DNA of 64,000 bases from Flammulina velutipes (GCA_011800155.1 CM022371.1:1178001-1242000), one strand, 5' to 3'. Positions 46,601 to 57,621 are shown, counted from the first letter of the stretch. The notes: generated by a model not told the origin, from the letters alone. Translations and numbers: made by a program.

Positions 46601-47352
46601 GTCAACTTGTCTGGCTAGGTAAAGTTCTTTGGTGGTGGATTTGGATCGTTTATCAAACTTTTTTAGGATCTTACGAAATCCAGTAGCATTGACCTCCACG
46701 AATTGCTGGGTCGATAGTTAGTTGATTCGGTGCATCACAACGTTGACTACGTACTTGTAGTTTTCCCAGATCACGTTCGAGTAACCGAAAGCCCTCCTCG
46801 ACAGCACTCCATTCAACGTTGTTCTTGCTCGCGGAGGTATCGTTGACGGAATCCGGAAGGCCATGCCATGCAGCGGCTCGTCGTTTGGACAACAGTGTTT
46901 CCAGGCGTAGCTTGAGTTCCGCCTCTTTCTGTAGATAAAACGCGTTGATCTTATCATGCGTATTGAGAATGGGGTGTTGAGGACATATAATGAGGAGGAC
47001 GCACCTTCTCCAGCTCGCGTTCAAGCTTGAAGAAAAAGGCAGCTTTGTGTGCACGAAATTCTGGACCTCTGTCCAAGTCCTGTTCCGCTCCTCCGAACCA
47101 TGGTGGATCTGAATTTGAGACTTGGGGACGCGGTTGATTGAGAATATCTCCTGGTCGGAGTCCGAGGGCGAGCGCTGCAGCCTCTGAAGCTGGTCTGTTT
47201 GCTGCGAGCGACGAGATGATCTTTTTGAGGAACTTGTAATCCAGATAATACGCAGACCATCCTGGGACTTGATGCGACTGAATGTGCTTGCCAAACTACG
47301 CAACAGCGTCAGGGGCGAGTAAGTGGCAGAAAACAAGCAATATGACCTTCAT
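43680..47352 (-). CDS. PHO81: Pho81-like CDK inhibitor (SPX, ankyrin, GDPD-like domains)
   Basis: Minus-strand gene starting at 47352 with a two-codon first exon (ATGAAG) spliced to TTTGGCAAGCACATTCAG, so that the protein begins MKFGKHIQS, the canonical SPX start. The SPX domain is spread over the first 230 or so residues (ELEKINAFYLQKEAEL, FRKILKKFDKRSKST). A block of ankyrin repeats follows (GRTPLHYAAMNGHSAICRRL, EYPMHLAAREGHASV, WTPLFHAARYGHDECV), then a C-terminal glycerophosphodiester phosphodiesterase-like domain ending near GVVVYVDHATQEV. Pho81 senses phosphate status and inhibits the Pho85-Pho80 kinase in yeast. It converges with the ABC gene, with about 110 bp between stops. Confidence 0.93.
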
Positions 47353-47719
47353 CTTGGCCTGCTGCGAGTGTCACGCGAGTTAAGAGAGCCCGACAGTCGC
47401 CTTACGACGTATAAAAGGGTGAGATATATGGTGAGAGCACATCCATAGGAATGAGAACGACAGTGTCAAAACACGACCAGTATAGCCGCCGGATGCGCGT
47501 TTTTACACACGTTCGTCGTATCGATCCACCAATCTTCCCCCGGAATTTACGAGGAAAAACATTTGGAAAACAGCCATCGATTCCAACCAACGTGCACCAT
47601 TCAACACCGTCGAGCAATGGCTATTTAACTAGATTTAATCGTGCACTTGGTTAGAAGATGTGGATCTTCACCGGTCCGAGTTCCGGAACCTTTCTCTCAT
47701 AAAACCAGCATCGTTACCA
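47353..47719. promoter_or_regulatory. divergent promoter region, PHO81 / DIS3
   Basis: 367 bp between divergent start codons of the Pho81-like and DIS3 genes. Short open frames in both orientations show no family features, and no specific site is assigned. Confidence 0.4.
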
Positions 47720-50700
47720 ATGGTCGAAATAACCATTCGTAAACGTCCCCGCGTGGAAGCAGTCGTTACCCAGCGCAAATTCTTCAAAAAGACTGCCCGT
47801 GGCAAAGTTATAAAAGGTTTGCAGACTCTGAATTATCATTGCAGATTTTCACCTCCGTTAGTACTCCGTGAACGCTATCTGCGCGATGATGTAGGCTGCG
47901 GTGTCCAGGATTGCCGAGAATGTACCTCTGAGGATGCCCTACCACTGAATACGCGTCTGCAACATTCCAAATTCCCACAAGCCCATTTCATCGTACCAGA
48001 CACAAATGTCTTCCTATCTCAAGTGCGATATACAGTGGATAATATGAACACCTTCTCAACGTTTTATTCCAGATGGATCTTGTGGAATCCGAGCTATTCA
48101 GCTCGCCCATGGTTCTTCTTCAAACGGTGATTGAAGAAGTCCGACACAGATCTCTCCCGCTGTATAATCGTCTCAAGGCATTGATGAAATCGGACAGCAA
48201 ACGCATCTGGGTATTTTACAATGAATATCGCTCGTACGTTCTCTATTCTTATTCGGCGTGCATATTAATCCAAGAATATTGCACCTCACAGGGAAACAGC
48301 CATTGTTCGGGAAGAGAATGAGTCGCCCAATGACCGAAATGACAGAGGTCGATATTCTCCAATAATTATTCCCCAAAACTCACGTCCTGTTTCGCCCTAG
48401 GTATTCGCAAAGCTACATCATGGTACACAACCCATATCGCCATGACCCACCCTGTCATCCGCGGCAAAGCTGCACCAACACATCCTAACGTCATACTATT
48501 GACAGAGGATGCTGCAAATCGTCAAAAGGCAAAGGCGGAAGGAATCAAGGCAAGCTCCGGTAGCTCAGTTCACCATAGTTCCAAATTTCAAGCTTACAGC
48601 TCGTTCAGTTAAAAGCTACGTCGAAGGGATGACTGAGGCCGCCCAACTGTTAGATCTACTTTCAGCTTCGGGATCCGACGAAATTGCACCAACGAAGGCG
48701 TCGGGTGGCCGTCAAGCCTTATATCCTGACTATCTCCCTCCCTCAACACTGACCGCTGGGGTCAAATCCGGCGAACTTCACCAAGGACACTTCAATGCAA
48801 ACCAGTATAACTATCTGGAAGGGAGCGTCCCGGTACCTGGATTCAGTAAACCCGTACTTCTTGCCGGACGAGAGAACATGAATCGTGCTGTACAAGGCGA
48901 CGTCGTAGTTGTCGAAGTCTTCGATCCAAGCGAATGGAAGGCCCCTGCCGATGAAGTTATCGATCAAGAGACAACTTTGAAGAACGATGACGCCGAAGGC
49001 TCTGAAGGGGAGGACGACGAAGGAGTAGCAGTGAAGGAGTCCAAATCTGCGATTTCGGGCGCGTCGTCAGAAAGACAACCCACTGGGCGTGTGGTTGGCG
49101 TCGTAAAACGTAACTGGCGCACATACGTTTGCCACATTGACAGCACTTCATTAACATCCTCCAACACAACCTCCATCTCCCTCCAAACCGTATTCGCCAC
49201 CCCCGTTTCCCGACTCCTTCCTCGCATTCGCCTACGTACGCGACAGGCGCCCACGTTAATAGGCCAAAAAATTCTCGTTACCATCGACAAATGGGATAAC
49301 ACGTCCAGATATCCTGAAGGACACTTTGTTCGTGCCCTAGGTAAAGCGGAGAGCAAGGAAGCCGAGCAGGAGAGTCTACTATTGGAATTCGAGGTCGCTT
49401 ATAGGCCGTTTGGTAAGGCTATTCTCGACTGTCTACCATCCGAGGGCGACAAGTGGGTAGTCCCACCCAAGGAGGAGGGTGGGCCTGCATGGCGTGATCG
49501 AGAGGACTTCCGCGATATTCTCATATGCAGTATCGATCCACCAAGTAAGTTGTTACATCTCTTTACAAGATTGATACTCAACCCCCTCGTAGATTGTCAA
49601 GATATTGACGACGCTCTTCATGCCAAGATGCTTCCCAACGGTAATATCCAGGCTGGTGTTCGTAAGTTGTTGGTGTGTAAAGTCAAGACAATTCGGTGCT
49701 CATGACTCCTCAGATATCGCCGATGTGTCCAACTTTGTGCATCCCGACACAGCGATGGACAATGAAGCAGCTGCACGAGGAACAACAGTCTATCTCGTGG
49801 ACAACCGTATCGACATGCTTCCTGCTCTCCTTGGTACAAATCTGTGCTCATTACGCCCCAATGTGGAGCGTCTAGCATTCTCTGCGATTTGGGTACGTGC
49901 CCGTATTGATACACCGTCTTTTCATGCTAATGCTCTCCTCCAGGAACTCACCCCGGAAGCTGAAATCGTCAATGTCGATTTTAAGAAATCGGTTATCGCC
50001 TCCAAAGCGGCTTTCACCTATGAAGAGGCCCAAATACGCAAAGATGATCCGTAAGTTGGATATAACAACATCGATAGAGATCAACGTCTAACGCTTCGTT
50101 ACCAGAAACTTACACGACCCTTTGACTGAGAGCATCCGTCTTCTGAACACACTGGCCATGAAATTGAAAGCCAAGCGGATGGCTGCAGGTGCATTGAATC
50201 TGGCGTCGCCTGAAGTGAAAATCCACCTAGATAGCTCCGAGTCGTCGGATCCTATCGACGTCGAGCAGAAAGAACAGAGGGAGACCAACAGCCTCGTGGA
50301 AGAGTTCATGTTGCTCGCCAACATTAGTGTCGCTCGAAAGATCCAGGAAAGCTTTCCGGGGACAGCAGTGCTCAGGTTTGTGGGGAAGATCTAGTTTTAC
50401 CATACATATTTGCTCATACTCCACAGGCGTCATCTTCCACCACCAAAGACAAATTTCGAGAAGCTGCAGGACATTCTGAAAAAACGAAAGGGCCTGACGT
50501 TGGATGTATCAAGCTCAGGAGCTCTTGCGGCGTCTTTGGATCAATGTCTAGTCAGTATTTCCTGACATTCAAATGTTCATCATCTCATTCATTGTAGGAC
50601 CCTAGCGAGCCGGCGTTCAACACGCTCGTCAGGATTATGGCCACCCGATGCATGTTATCCGCGGAATACTTCTGCTCTGGGAGTGTGTCTCGGGATACTT

Positions 50701-51335
50701 TCGGTCATTACGGGTTGGCGAGTGAGATTTACACCCACTTTACCAGTCCCATTCGTCGATACGCAGGTGTGTTTCAGTCTTACCATTCAAAAGGATACTT
50801 CTCATTATTGAATAGATGTACTCGCGCATCGACAATTGGCTGCTGCCATCGGTTATACTCCCCTCCATGCTACGTTGCATTCAAAGCACCACGTTGAACG
50901 CATCCTGGATGTTGTGAACAGGCGTCATCGCATGGCGCAGATGGCTGGCCGGGCGAGTGTTGAGTTCTACGTTGGTCTCGCGCTGAAGGGGCGTGGCGAG
51001 AAGGCTCAAGTCCAAGAGGAGGCGTTCGTGATCAGGACGTTCCGTAACGGACTGGGTGTGTTCGTGTCGAAGTGTGTATCGTTTTGCGTGTGATATTCAT
51101 GACGGACTGATGGACTGTGTATAGGTTGGGTATCGAAGGCCTAGTCATGTTCAAGCGGGATATCCAGTTCGACGCTGATAATTACACCATCACTGTTCCT
51201 TCGCCGAATGGTGATGTTGTCTTATCGGTGTTTGACAAGGTGACAGTTAGTATTGAGGTTGAGAAGGATAGGAATACACAGCGGGGGAAGGTTAAGATGA
51301 ACCTGGTACAGCCGGTAGACTCTCGTGGCTTGTGA
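47720..51335 (+). CDS. DIS3: exosome exoribonuclease Dis3/Rrp44
   Basis: Catalytic subunit of the RNA exosome, with 3'-5' exonuclease and endonuclease activity. The start [14 protein letters not shown] precedes [12 protein letters not shown]. Domains in order: the CR3 cysteine motif (CGVQDCREC, spacing CxxxxCxxC); a PIN endonuclease ([22 protein letters not shown]); cold-shock/OB domains ([30 protein letters not shown]); and an RNB exonuclease with the Asp cluster [16 protein letters not shown] (exons joined near 49555/49593), [18 protein letters not shown] and [10 protein letters not shown]. The S1-like C-terminus ends at VQPVDSRGL. Many small introns are present. Confidence 0.95.
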
Positions 51336-51460
51336 AGAATCTGAAGAGAAGATCTGGTTTTCCAATTTAATTCAAGTTGAATTCCAATGCTTTGTGTATA
51401 CGATGCTGTATATGAGAGTTTATCGCCGTTCAACTACAATCATGATATTCTGACGCCGTC

Positions 51461-51554
51461 CTCATTGCACGCTTTTTTTTTTTTTTTTTTTAAATCACAA
51501 GTTTAATGTCATTGCAAGCAAACTAGTGCTAAGGGGACGACTCATTGCACGCTT
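51461..51554 (-). mobile_element. tiny poly(A) retroposon with 14-bp target-site duplication
   Basis: CTCATTGCACGCTT occurs at 51461-51474 and again at 51541-51554. Between them are a 19-T tract (51473-51491) and about 50 nt of other sequence. Read on the minus strand this is duplication, short sequence, long A tail, duplication: the structure left by target-primed reverse transcription of an RNA (LINE-type machinery). The second copy of the duplication contains the TGA stop codon of kinase-like gene C, so the insertion sits immediately behind that gene. The source RNA is not recognised. Confidence 0.7.
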
Positions 51555-52592
51555 CCCCAAAATGAGTGTTCATAACCAATGAAATAGTCTTGGGCGTTCA
51601 CCGAGGTGATATCTTTCGGGTGACAGTTTTCGATGTCTATTTTAAACGAACGATCGAAGTCAATAAGGCGCCAGTTATGAACATATCTGTGACGAGGGCA
51701 AATTTCTGTCGAATCTGTGGGCGCGCGAAGTATGTTATAGACCGTTAAGTTCCAATGAACTATGCCAGTAGTCGCAATGTCGTGGACAATCTCACGAAGC
51801 TCGGCTCTGGAGTACACATTAGCCAAGCGCCAATCTATGGCTTGCAAGGACGCACCGTAAACTATCTCGAGTTGCTGCAGGTTCTCTGTTCCTCCCATAA
51901 TACTGCTTGCCCAACTTCTCCAACACGAGGATGGCCAACACTGGCTTGTTAGAAGGGTCCCAGGTATTCCAAGACGAGTTTGTTTTGAATCCCTGTTCAT
52001 CTGTGTACTCGTGCTTCCGAACATCGTCCTCCAGCCAATCCTCGCATGTCATGCCACTAGACAACTTCACTTTTTTGTGCGGGAACTTGGAGGCTTGCCA
52101 TGGCTTGATATCGTTACGCGTCACGATATTTCCCGCGGCGTCCCAGCACTCTGATAGATCTACAGTGAAAAATCCGTAGCACCTCGCAGTGGATGTGCCT
52201 TGACAGTCTCCTAGCTGCTCGTAGAACCACGCCTCCCGCGCCAAACTCCGAGCGAAGGGGAATTTCGCCACCTTTATACAGACTTCGGAGGGTAAAGCGT
52301 TGGAAATATCAGCGCCGGAGGCGTCGGCGGCATATTCAACGCGTGCGGCGTAGGCCATTCCAATGCGGCCTTCGCCAATGAATTTGTCCAAAGAAATAAC
52401 GAGCTGGCTAGCATCAGAGACGACAGGACGGGATGCCCAGCTTTTGACAGTAGGAGGGAGCGGTTTCCCGGTCTTCGTGTGGCGACACGCAGGGAAAGAC
52501 ACGGAGGCGTTTAACTTGATGGGAACAGACTCTTCGGAGGTGTCTGTTAGAGCGCCACGTAGGGTGACGGAGCCGAAGGCGGGAACGAGCAT
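51542..52592 (-). CDS. kinase-like protein copy C (catalytic Asp replaced by Asn)
   Basis: Two exons (52592-51856 and 51806-51542), 333 residues. Gly-rich loop GEGRIG at about residues 73-78, lysine motif CIKVAK at 105-110, helix-C Glu near 120, hinge ILVLEKLGKQYYG. The catalytic-loop equivalent is IVHWNLTVYNIL, with His263, Asn265 where the catalytic Asp is expected, and Asn270 in the metal-ligand position. LIDFDRS supplies the DFG Asp (295) with Gly changed to Asp. Only about 36 residues follow, so the C-lobe beyond the catalytic loop is missing. It may bind nucleotide but should not phosphorylate conventionally. A poly(A) retroposon abuts the stop codon. Divergent from copy D across about 1.5 kb. 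Confidence 0.8.
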
Positions 52593-53152
52593 AGGAGAGA
52601 ATTTGGGATTGGGAATTGCGGTCGTGGGGATTAAAGCTTATAGTGGCAGAGGTCCGAATCGTTCGAATCTTTAGGCGTTTGCTCTCCCGTGTTGCTCGCG
52701 TGCCCGGCAGGCAGACGAAATCAAACTCGCGGTGATGTGCAATTGTTCTTCCTCTTTTGAACATTGTTCACTGTTCAGAACAATGGAGCTGCTCCTTTGC
52801 GTTGGGCGCGGTAGATATCGAATGTTTTCCTTGTGACTGCCACATATTGAACAAAGGAAGGCTCTCAAAGACACATGTGGATTCGTCAGGACCCATGTGG
52901 GAGGTGGACACGCTCAGAGTATCCTGACTGAATCAGTAAGGCTTATCAGTCAAAATTGTCCTATTCTAATTTCCACGCAATAAGTATTGAAAGGTTCCCC
53001 CGACATTTTGGACGAAGACAGTTTCTTCCAGACTGATCAGCAATTTGAGCACACTTGATATCCACTGATTGTTGTCAGCTATCTATCAGTTATGGGGACA
53101 ATGCCACTCTCTTGGTCCAGATATTGGCTTCCCAACAAACCTCGACGTCGTG
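52593..53152. other. intergenic, upstream of kinase-like copy C
   Basis: No gene or recognisable RNA seen. Presumably promoter sequence for copy C on the minus strand. Confidence 0.4.
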
Positions 53153-53530
53153 ATGATTGTTATCCGAGTCAAACCCAAGGCTGACAAGCCTGATGATGAT
53201 GATAGTGCTAGTCAAGCTGGCCCATCTACAAGGTCAGAAACAGCGAAGAAGGTAACTCTTGAAGAATCCACCAAGGTCAAAGGAAAGAAGGGGAAAGGAA
53301 AGGGAAAGGTTGACACTGTGACCGAAGATGACGACGACGCTTTTGATTTCGGTTTCATTCTGTCTCCGTTGATGCCATGGACGGACCATCGTCTATTGCC
53401 GTGTTTTATAGGTCTGTCCTATCTGGCCTTGGACGAGGAAGAATGGGTCAAGACAGGAAGGTACCAGTCTCTTCGGGATATTCTTTGTCCGGGAGAGGAA
53501 TGTAAACGCATCTACCGTGCACAAGGCTAG
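53153..53530 (+). CDS. hypothetical short protein or gene fragment
   Basis: ATG-started frame of 125 residues: an acidic patch (DKPDDDDSASQAG), a Lys/Gly-rich basic tract (KGKKGKGKGK), another acidic run (EDDDDAFDFG), then a C-terminal stretch with LSYLALDEEEW and CPGEECKRIYRAQG. No family recognised. It lies between divergent kinase-like copies C and D. It may be the remnant of a larger gene or a mobile-element-associated fragment. Codon phasing of the acidic and basic tracts looks protein-like, but there is no further support. Confidence 0.3.
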   Translation: MIVIRVKPKADKPDDDDSASQAGPSTRSETAKKVTLEESTKVKGKKGKGKGKVDTVTEDDDDAFDFGFILSPLMPWTDHRLLPCFIGLSYLALDEEEWVKTGRYQSLRDILCPGEECKRIYRAQG

Positions 53531-54088
53531 TCGAGGAAAGCTCGAGACATCATCCTTTTGAAATACGAAAATGTCTTCTCACAAATTTAATGCCTCCGCG
53601 TCGCCACACATGTATCGCGTGGGAAATAAGGCCCGATTTAGTTCAAGTCGTTGACTCTTTAAGACTTGACACTTGACACCAAATTTTCAATCTCAAGCGC
53701 CTTTTACACGATGCATCGCTTAGAGCCTTCCTCTCAATTCAATGCTCGACACATATTGCTTCAGCTCAGTCAGCCTACACAACTGTGCTTCAACAGACCA
53801 CTGTGCCGATTTTGTCCCATTTGGAAAATAGGTGTACCCAGTCTCCGTAGGGGAGCCGCACCCGCGTCCTATGTACGTAACAGTTACAATCAACCCACAT
53901 CTTTCACAAGGAAACACATTTCGAAATGTAGAAAATGTGTCCATAAGTAGAACTTGAGTATGTAGAACAAAAAGTTGAATTGCCTGCCTGATCATGGCAC
54001 GTGGGAGCAACGGAAGGATAGAGCCCTTAAGCTGAAGTCACCTTTTTCACTATAACCACCACCAGCCTCCATCACAACACTTTCTACG
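53531..54088. other. intergenic, upstream of kinase-like copy D
   Basis: About 560 bp with no supported gene. The part next to 54089 is presumably the promoter and leader of copy D. Confidence 0.4.
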
Positions 54089-55137
54089 ATGATCGGCAAC
54101 GTTGCATTTGGCTCCATCACACTACACGGTGCCCTCACAGACGCCTCCGGCGAGTTTGTTCCCATCAATCTGAACGCCGCCGCGTCTTTCCCTGCGTGTC
54201 GCCACACGAAGGCTGAGAGACCGCTTCCTCCTACAGCCAAGAGCTGGGCATCTCGTCCTGTCGTCTCTGATGCTAGCCAACTTGTTCTTTCTCTGGGCAA
54301 GTTCATCGGCGAAGGGCGCATCGGAATGGTCTACAGTGCTCGCGTTGAATCTGCATCCGATGCATCAGGCGCCGATGTCTCCAACGCTTTGCCTTCCGAA
54401 CTCTGTATAAAGGTGGCAAAGCCCACCTTTGCTCGGAGTTTAGCCCGCGAAGCATGGTTCTATGAGCAGCTGGGAGATTGTCAAGGCACATCCACTGCGA
54501 AGTGCTTCGGGTTCTTCAATGCGCCTCTATCAGAGTGCAAGGGCGTCGAAAAAGATGCTGGGGCGCGTTTCGAACCATGGCTCGCGTCTCAAGTTCGTCC
54601 TAAAAAGATCAACTTGGTTGGCAGTATGACCTCCGAGGACTGGCTAGAGGACGATGTTCGGAAATACGAGTACACGGATGAACAAAGATTCAAGACGGAT
54701 TCGTCTTGGAATAAATGGCGCCCCTCCGAAAACCCGCTGTTTGCCATTCTTGTATTGGAAAAACTCGGCGCGCAGTATTATGGGATGGACGAAGAGCCTG
54801 CAGCGACTCGAGAGAGTTTACGGTACGTCGTCTGTTTTCATCAGTATGATGTATAACTCAAGCCAATTCCAGAGCTGAGCTCCGTCAGATTGTCCATGAC
54901 ATCGCGACTACTGGCATCACCCATTGGAACTTGACGGCCTATAACATACTCCGCGCACCGTCAAATTCGACAGAGATTTGCCCTCGCCACCGCTACGCTC
55001 ATAATTGGCGCCTTGTCGACTTTGATCGTTCGTTCAAAATAGACCTCGCAAATTGTGATGACAAGGATGTTAAAGCGGTAAACTACCAAGATTTCGCCAT
55101 TGATAATAGTTATTCGTTTTGGGGAAGCGACCCATGA
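54089..55137 (+). CDS. kinase-like protein copy D (catalytic Asp replaced by Asn)
   Basis: Two exons (54089-54822 and 54873-55137), 332 residues. Same intron position and phase as copies B and C, and the same 265-nt second exon. Gly-rich loop FIGEGRIGMVYSARV, ELCIKVAK, SLAREAWFYEQL, ILVLEKLGAQYYG, catalytic-loop equivalent ITHWNLTAYNIL (Asn for Asp), DFG equivalent LVDFDRS, then a short tail ending WGSDP. The extra N-terminal beta-rich segment (FGSITLHGALTD, VPINLNAA) is shared by the family and precedes the kinase fold. Expected to be a non-catalytic kinase-fold protein. Its cellular role is unknown. Confidence 0.8.
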
Positions 55138-55344
55138 GCGTGTTGAGTAACAAGTGGGTCGCGGTTTCTGTTTACGATGGACGGTTACAATCTGAATATA
55201 TACATATCCTCCTCACGTAATTCTTCTTGCTATTCAACTTGTACTTACTATATCTAGCACTGGCAGTGTGCAGAGGCGTTTAAGTGTAACTCTTATGCCT
55301 GGCCGACACGTGGAACAAACAGCGGCCTCGCGACGTTGCCCCAT

Positions 55345-55372
55345 TTACCACCACCACCACCACCACCACCCT
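55345..55372. repeat. (CAC)n / (ACC)n microsatellite
   Basis: Eight or so CAC units directly upstream of kinase-like pseudogene E. Confidence 0.85.
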
Positions 55373-55396
55373 CAATCCGCTTCCCTCCCCCCTCCA

Positions 55397-55940
55397 ATGT
55401 TTGTTGAATCTGCATTTGGCTCCGTCACTCTACGTGGCTGCGCTCTTGACACATCAATGAATCTGTCCTCATCAAATTGTCTTTCCGTGCCTGAGAGATT
55501 CTTATTTCTGAGGTTCTTCACTGCATGTCTATCGGAGTGCAAGCCAGCAAGGACGCTCAAGGAGCGGCGAAGTGCTGTGACGAGCAGTGATGGTATTGAG
55601 CCTTGATTTGCCTCCAAGGTTCCCCCTTCGAAAGTTGGGAGAGCCTCCAGCAACTCGAGAGTCTACGGTGAGTCATCTGTCCCTCGACAGGGTGCTTGAC
55701 CAGAGCTGAGCTTCGTGAGATTGTCCACAACATTGCGACTGTTGGCATTATTTATTGGAACTTAACTGTCTATAACATACTTCGCGCACCAAAAGAATCG
55801 ACGGAGATCTGCCCCCGCCACAGCTATGTTCATGGCACCTTGTCGACTTTGATCGCTCGTCGAAAACTGTCACCCGAAGGATATCACCTCGGTGAACGCC
55901 CAAGACTATTTCATCGGGTTCTTGTTTTGGGGAAGTGAGG
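55397..55940 (+). pseudogene. kinase-like family copy E (deleted pseudogene)
   Basis: Starts with ATG and a family N-terminus (FGSVTLRGCALDTS), then jumps after about 30 residues to the mid-protein segment LRFFTACLSECK. The Gly-rich loop and lysine regions are therefore deleted. A stop follows near 55606, then a fragment around ASKVPPSKVG and ATRESTV with a GTGAGT donor-like site. The second exon is recognisable (REIVHNIATVGIIYWNLTVYNIL, again Asn for Asp) but shifts frame after CPRHSYVHG, before the DFG equivalent, and another frame carries the rest. Tandem with copy D and clearly non-functional. Confidence 0.85.
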
Positions 55941-55952
55941 AATGAAGGATTT

Positions 55953-57077
55953 CTATCCAAATGTATTAGATATCCGATAGTCGATGCGTTGTCCCACACA
56001 CTCACCTGGAATACGATCCATGAAATCGTCTTCGTTGAGCCTCATGATCAATCGCGCACCAATGCCATACACGTGATCGTATTCGTCCAATGGTTCAGCT
56101 TTCTCTCCGATACCAGAAGCCGTAGAAATATCGCCACCTCGATAGCAGAACGTCAGCGCCAACATCGCGTTAAATACGAGAGGAAGAGGCTTTAGGTAAA
56201 CCGGCGCTGACTAGAAGGGGGGCTCGTCATATGGTGTCAGTGCGAGTAGGAGAAATGCCGCGTCAGCGCCACCAACCGATAACATTACCTTCGAGCGCGG
56301 CACTAGAACTTTCCAGCTCACTGCGACCACTTGACCAGGAGCCAGCGGTGATTTTACCTGAGGCCGTAGATATAGCGGCGAAGGAAAGGGGGACAAGGAT
56401 GTGCGCACGAACAGATTGCCTCTGAAATATTCCCAGGAAGGTAATGTACACGCATATCCAAAATAAGATGTGAGAAGATTGTGAGTCGACTCGACGGGTA
56501 TGAAAGTAGGAGGGTGGTAGGAGATGAAGGGAGGAATAAATATAACGAAATATGGGAGCAAAGGGATATAACCACAGCGCGAGAGCAGAGGATGAGCGAG
56601 ATCAATATAGGACCGTTCCCTGTTGAAGGTATGGAGCGTTGAAAGTCAATGCTGTTTTGTGCCAAACGGGCGCCGGAGGCGTATCCAAGCTGGTTTGGTT
56701 CGGGATGGGATGTTATAGGATCGTGGTGGTGCTTGGCGCGTGGGGGAAGAATTACGTCGTTTACGGTTGCCTGTTTGTATCTAGCATATCTCGTTAAACA
56801 AGACAGCTAAAGTGAGGAAAAAGAAAAAACCTTGTGGCGGAGTAAAATCAACTTTGCCATATTGGCTGGTGGACCGCTGGCTCGGAAGGGGTTGCCTGTT
56901 TCGTCGTCAGACAGTGGGGATACGGGAGAAAAGAGGAGACTGACGAGCAGCGACGACAGCCATGCCAGACTCGTAGTCATAGTCGTCAATAGCCATGATA
57001 GCATGCCAGACGGACGGCATGAATAGATAGACGAAGAGGATGAACATAAGCGCAGAAGCCAGAGTGTGTGCCAACAT
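55953..57077 (-). CDS. candidate multi-exon small membrane protein gene (unresolved)
   Basis: On the minus strand, an ATG at 57077 opens a strongly hydrophobic segment (SALMFILFVYLFMPSVWHAI) followed by DDYDYESGM and a frame to 56907. Further down, 56165-55990 reads as plausible coding sequence (LTFCYRGGDISTASGIGEKA, then EYDHVYGIGARLIMRL and DDFMDRIP) ending at a GTGAGT donor. I could not join the parts into one model: intermediate frames (about 56810-56950 and 56211-56460) look partly coding but need a frame shift. It may be a real gene with missed splice sites or a decaying one. No family recognised. Confidence 0.3.
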
Positions 57078-57621
57078 GATGGACGGCGGGCACGGCTCGA
57101 GGGGGCGAGCCTCGAGGCCACTGACGACGAGAACGACGCTGGGCACTGAGCAGAGGGTCGGCAACCTTGGCTGGCAATTTGGGGTGCGTTTACCCGCGTC
57201 TATATAATCTCACGCGATTTTGATGTCTCTCGTAAGCAGTCATGACAACCCCTCCATCCCTGTGGCGGCGTTCTTCGGCGCTGACCATTCCTATCTACTT
57301 CAGTCATAGATCCTCTGACGACTATTCAGAGCACCTTTCTACCTGCACGCCATGTTTCCGACTGTTTCCTCTTTATCAGCCTGTGCTGACAAGTTTCACC
57401 CGCTTTGCCATCCCCACCCACAGCTGACCTCCCTATTTTGTACCGCCCAACGTCACAAGAGCTATGGAGTCCGCTGTCGTTCAACTTGACCGTGATGATA
57501 AATGACTCCAAAATTCGCTACTGTTCGCAAACCGGAAGAAATAGTACCACGTCCCACGTCTAGACACAACATTACACTCTACGTACATTACAGGATTTCA
57601 AAGATAACCTAAAGATACAAA
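57078..57621. other. intergenic region with a small plus-strand ORF
   Basis: A TATATAA box (about 57201) lies 40 bp before an ATG at 57242 that opens a 61-codon frame ending at 57427. The product has no recognisable features and is probably not a gene. The remainder is the 3' flank of the MRC1 gene. Confidence 0.3.

Noticed and set aside
25484..51335. HBS1, THO2 and DIS3 as a functional RNA-surveillance gene cluster
   Set aside because: They are interspersed with unrelated genes in mixed orientation; proximity alone is not evidence.
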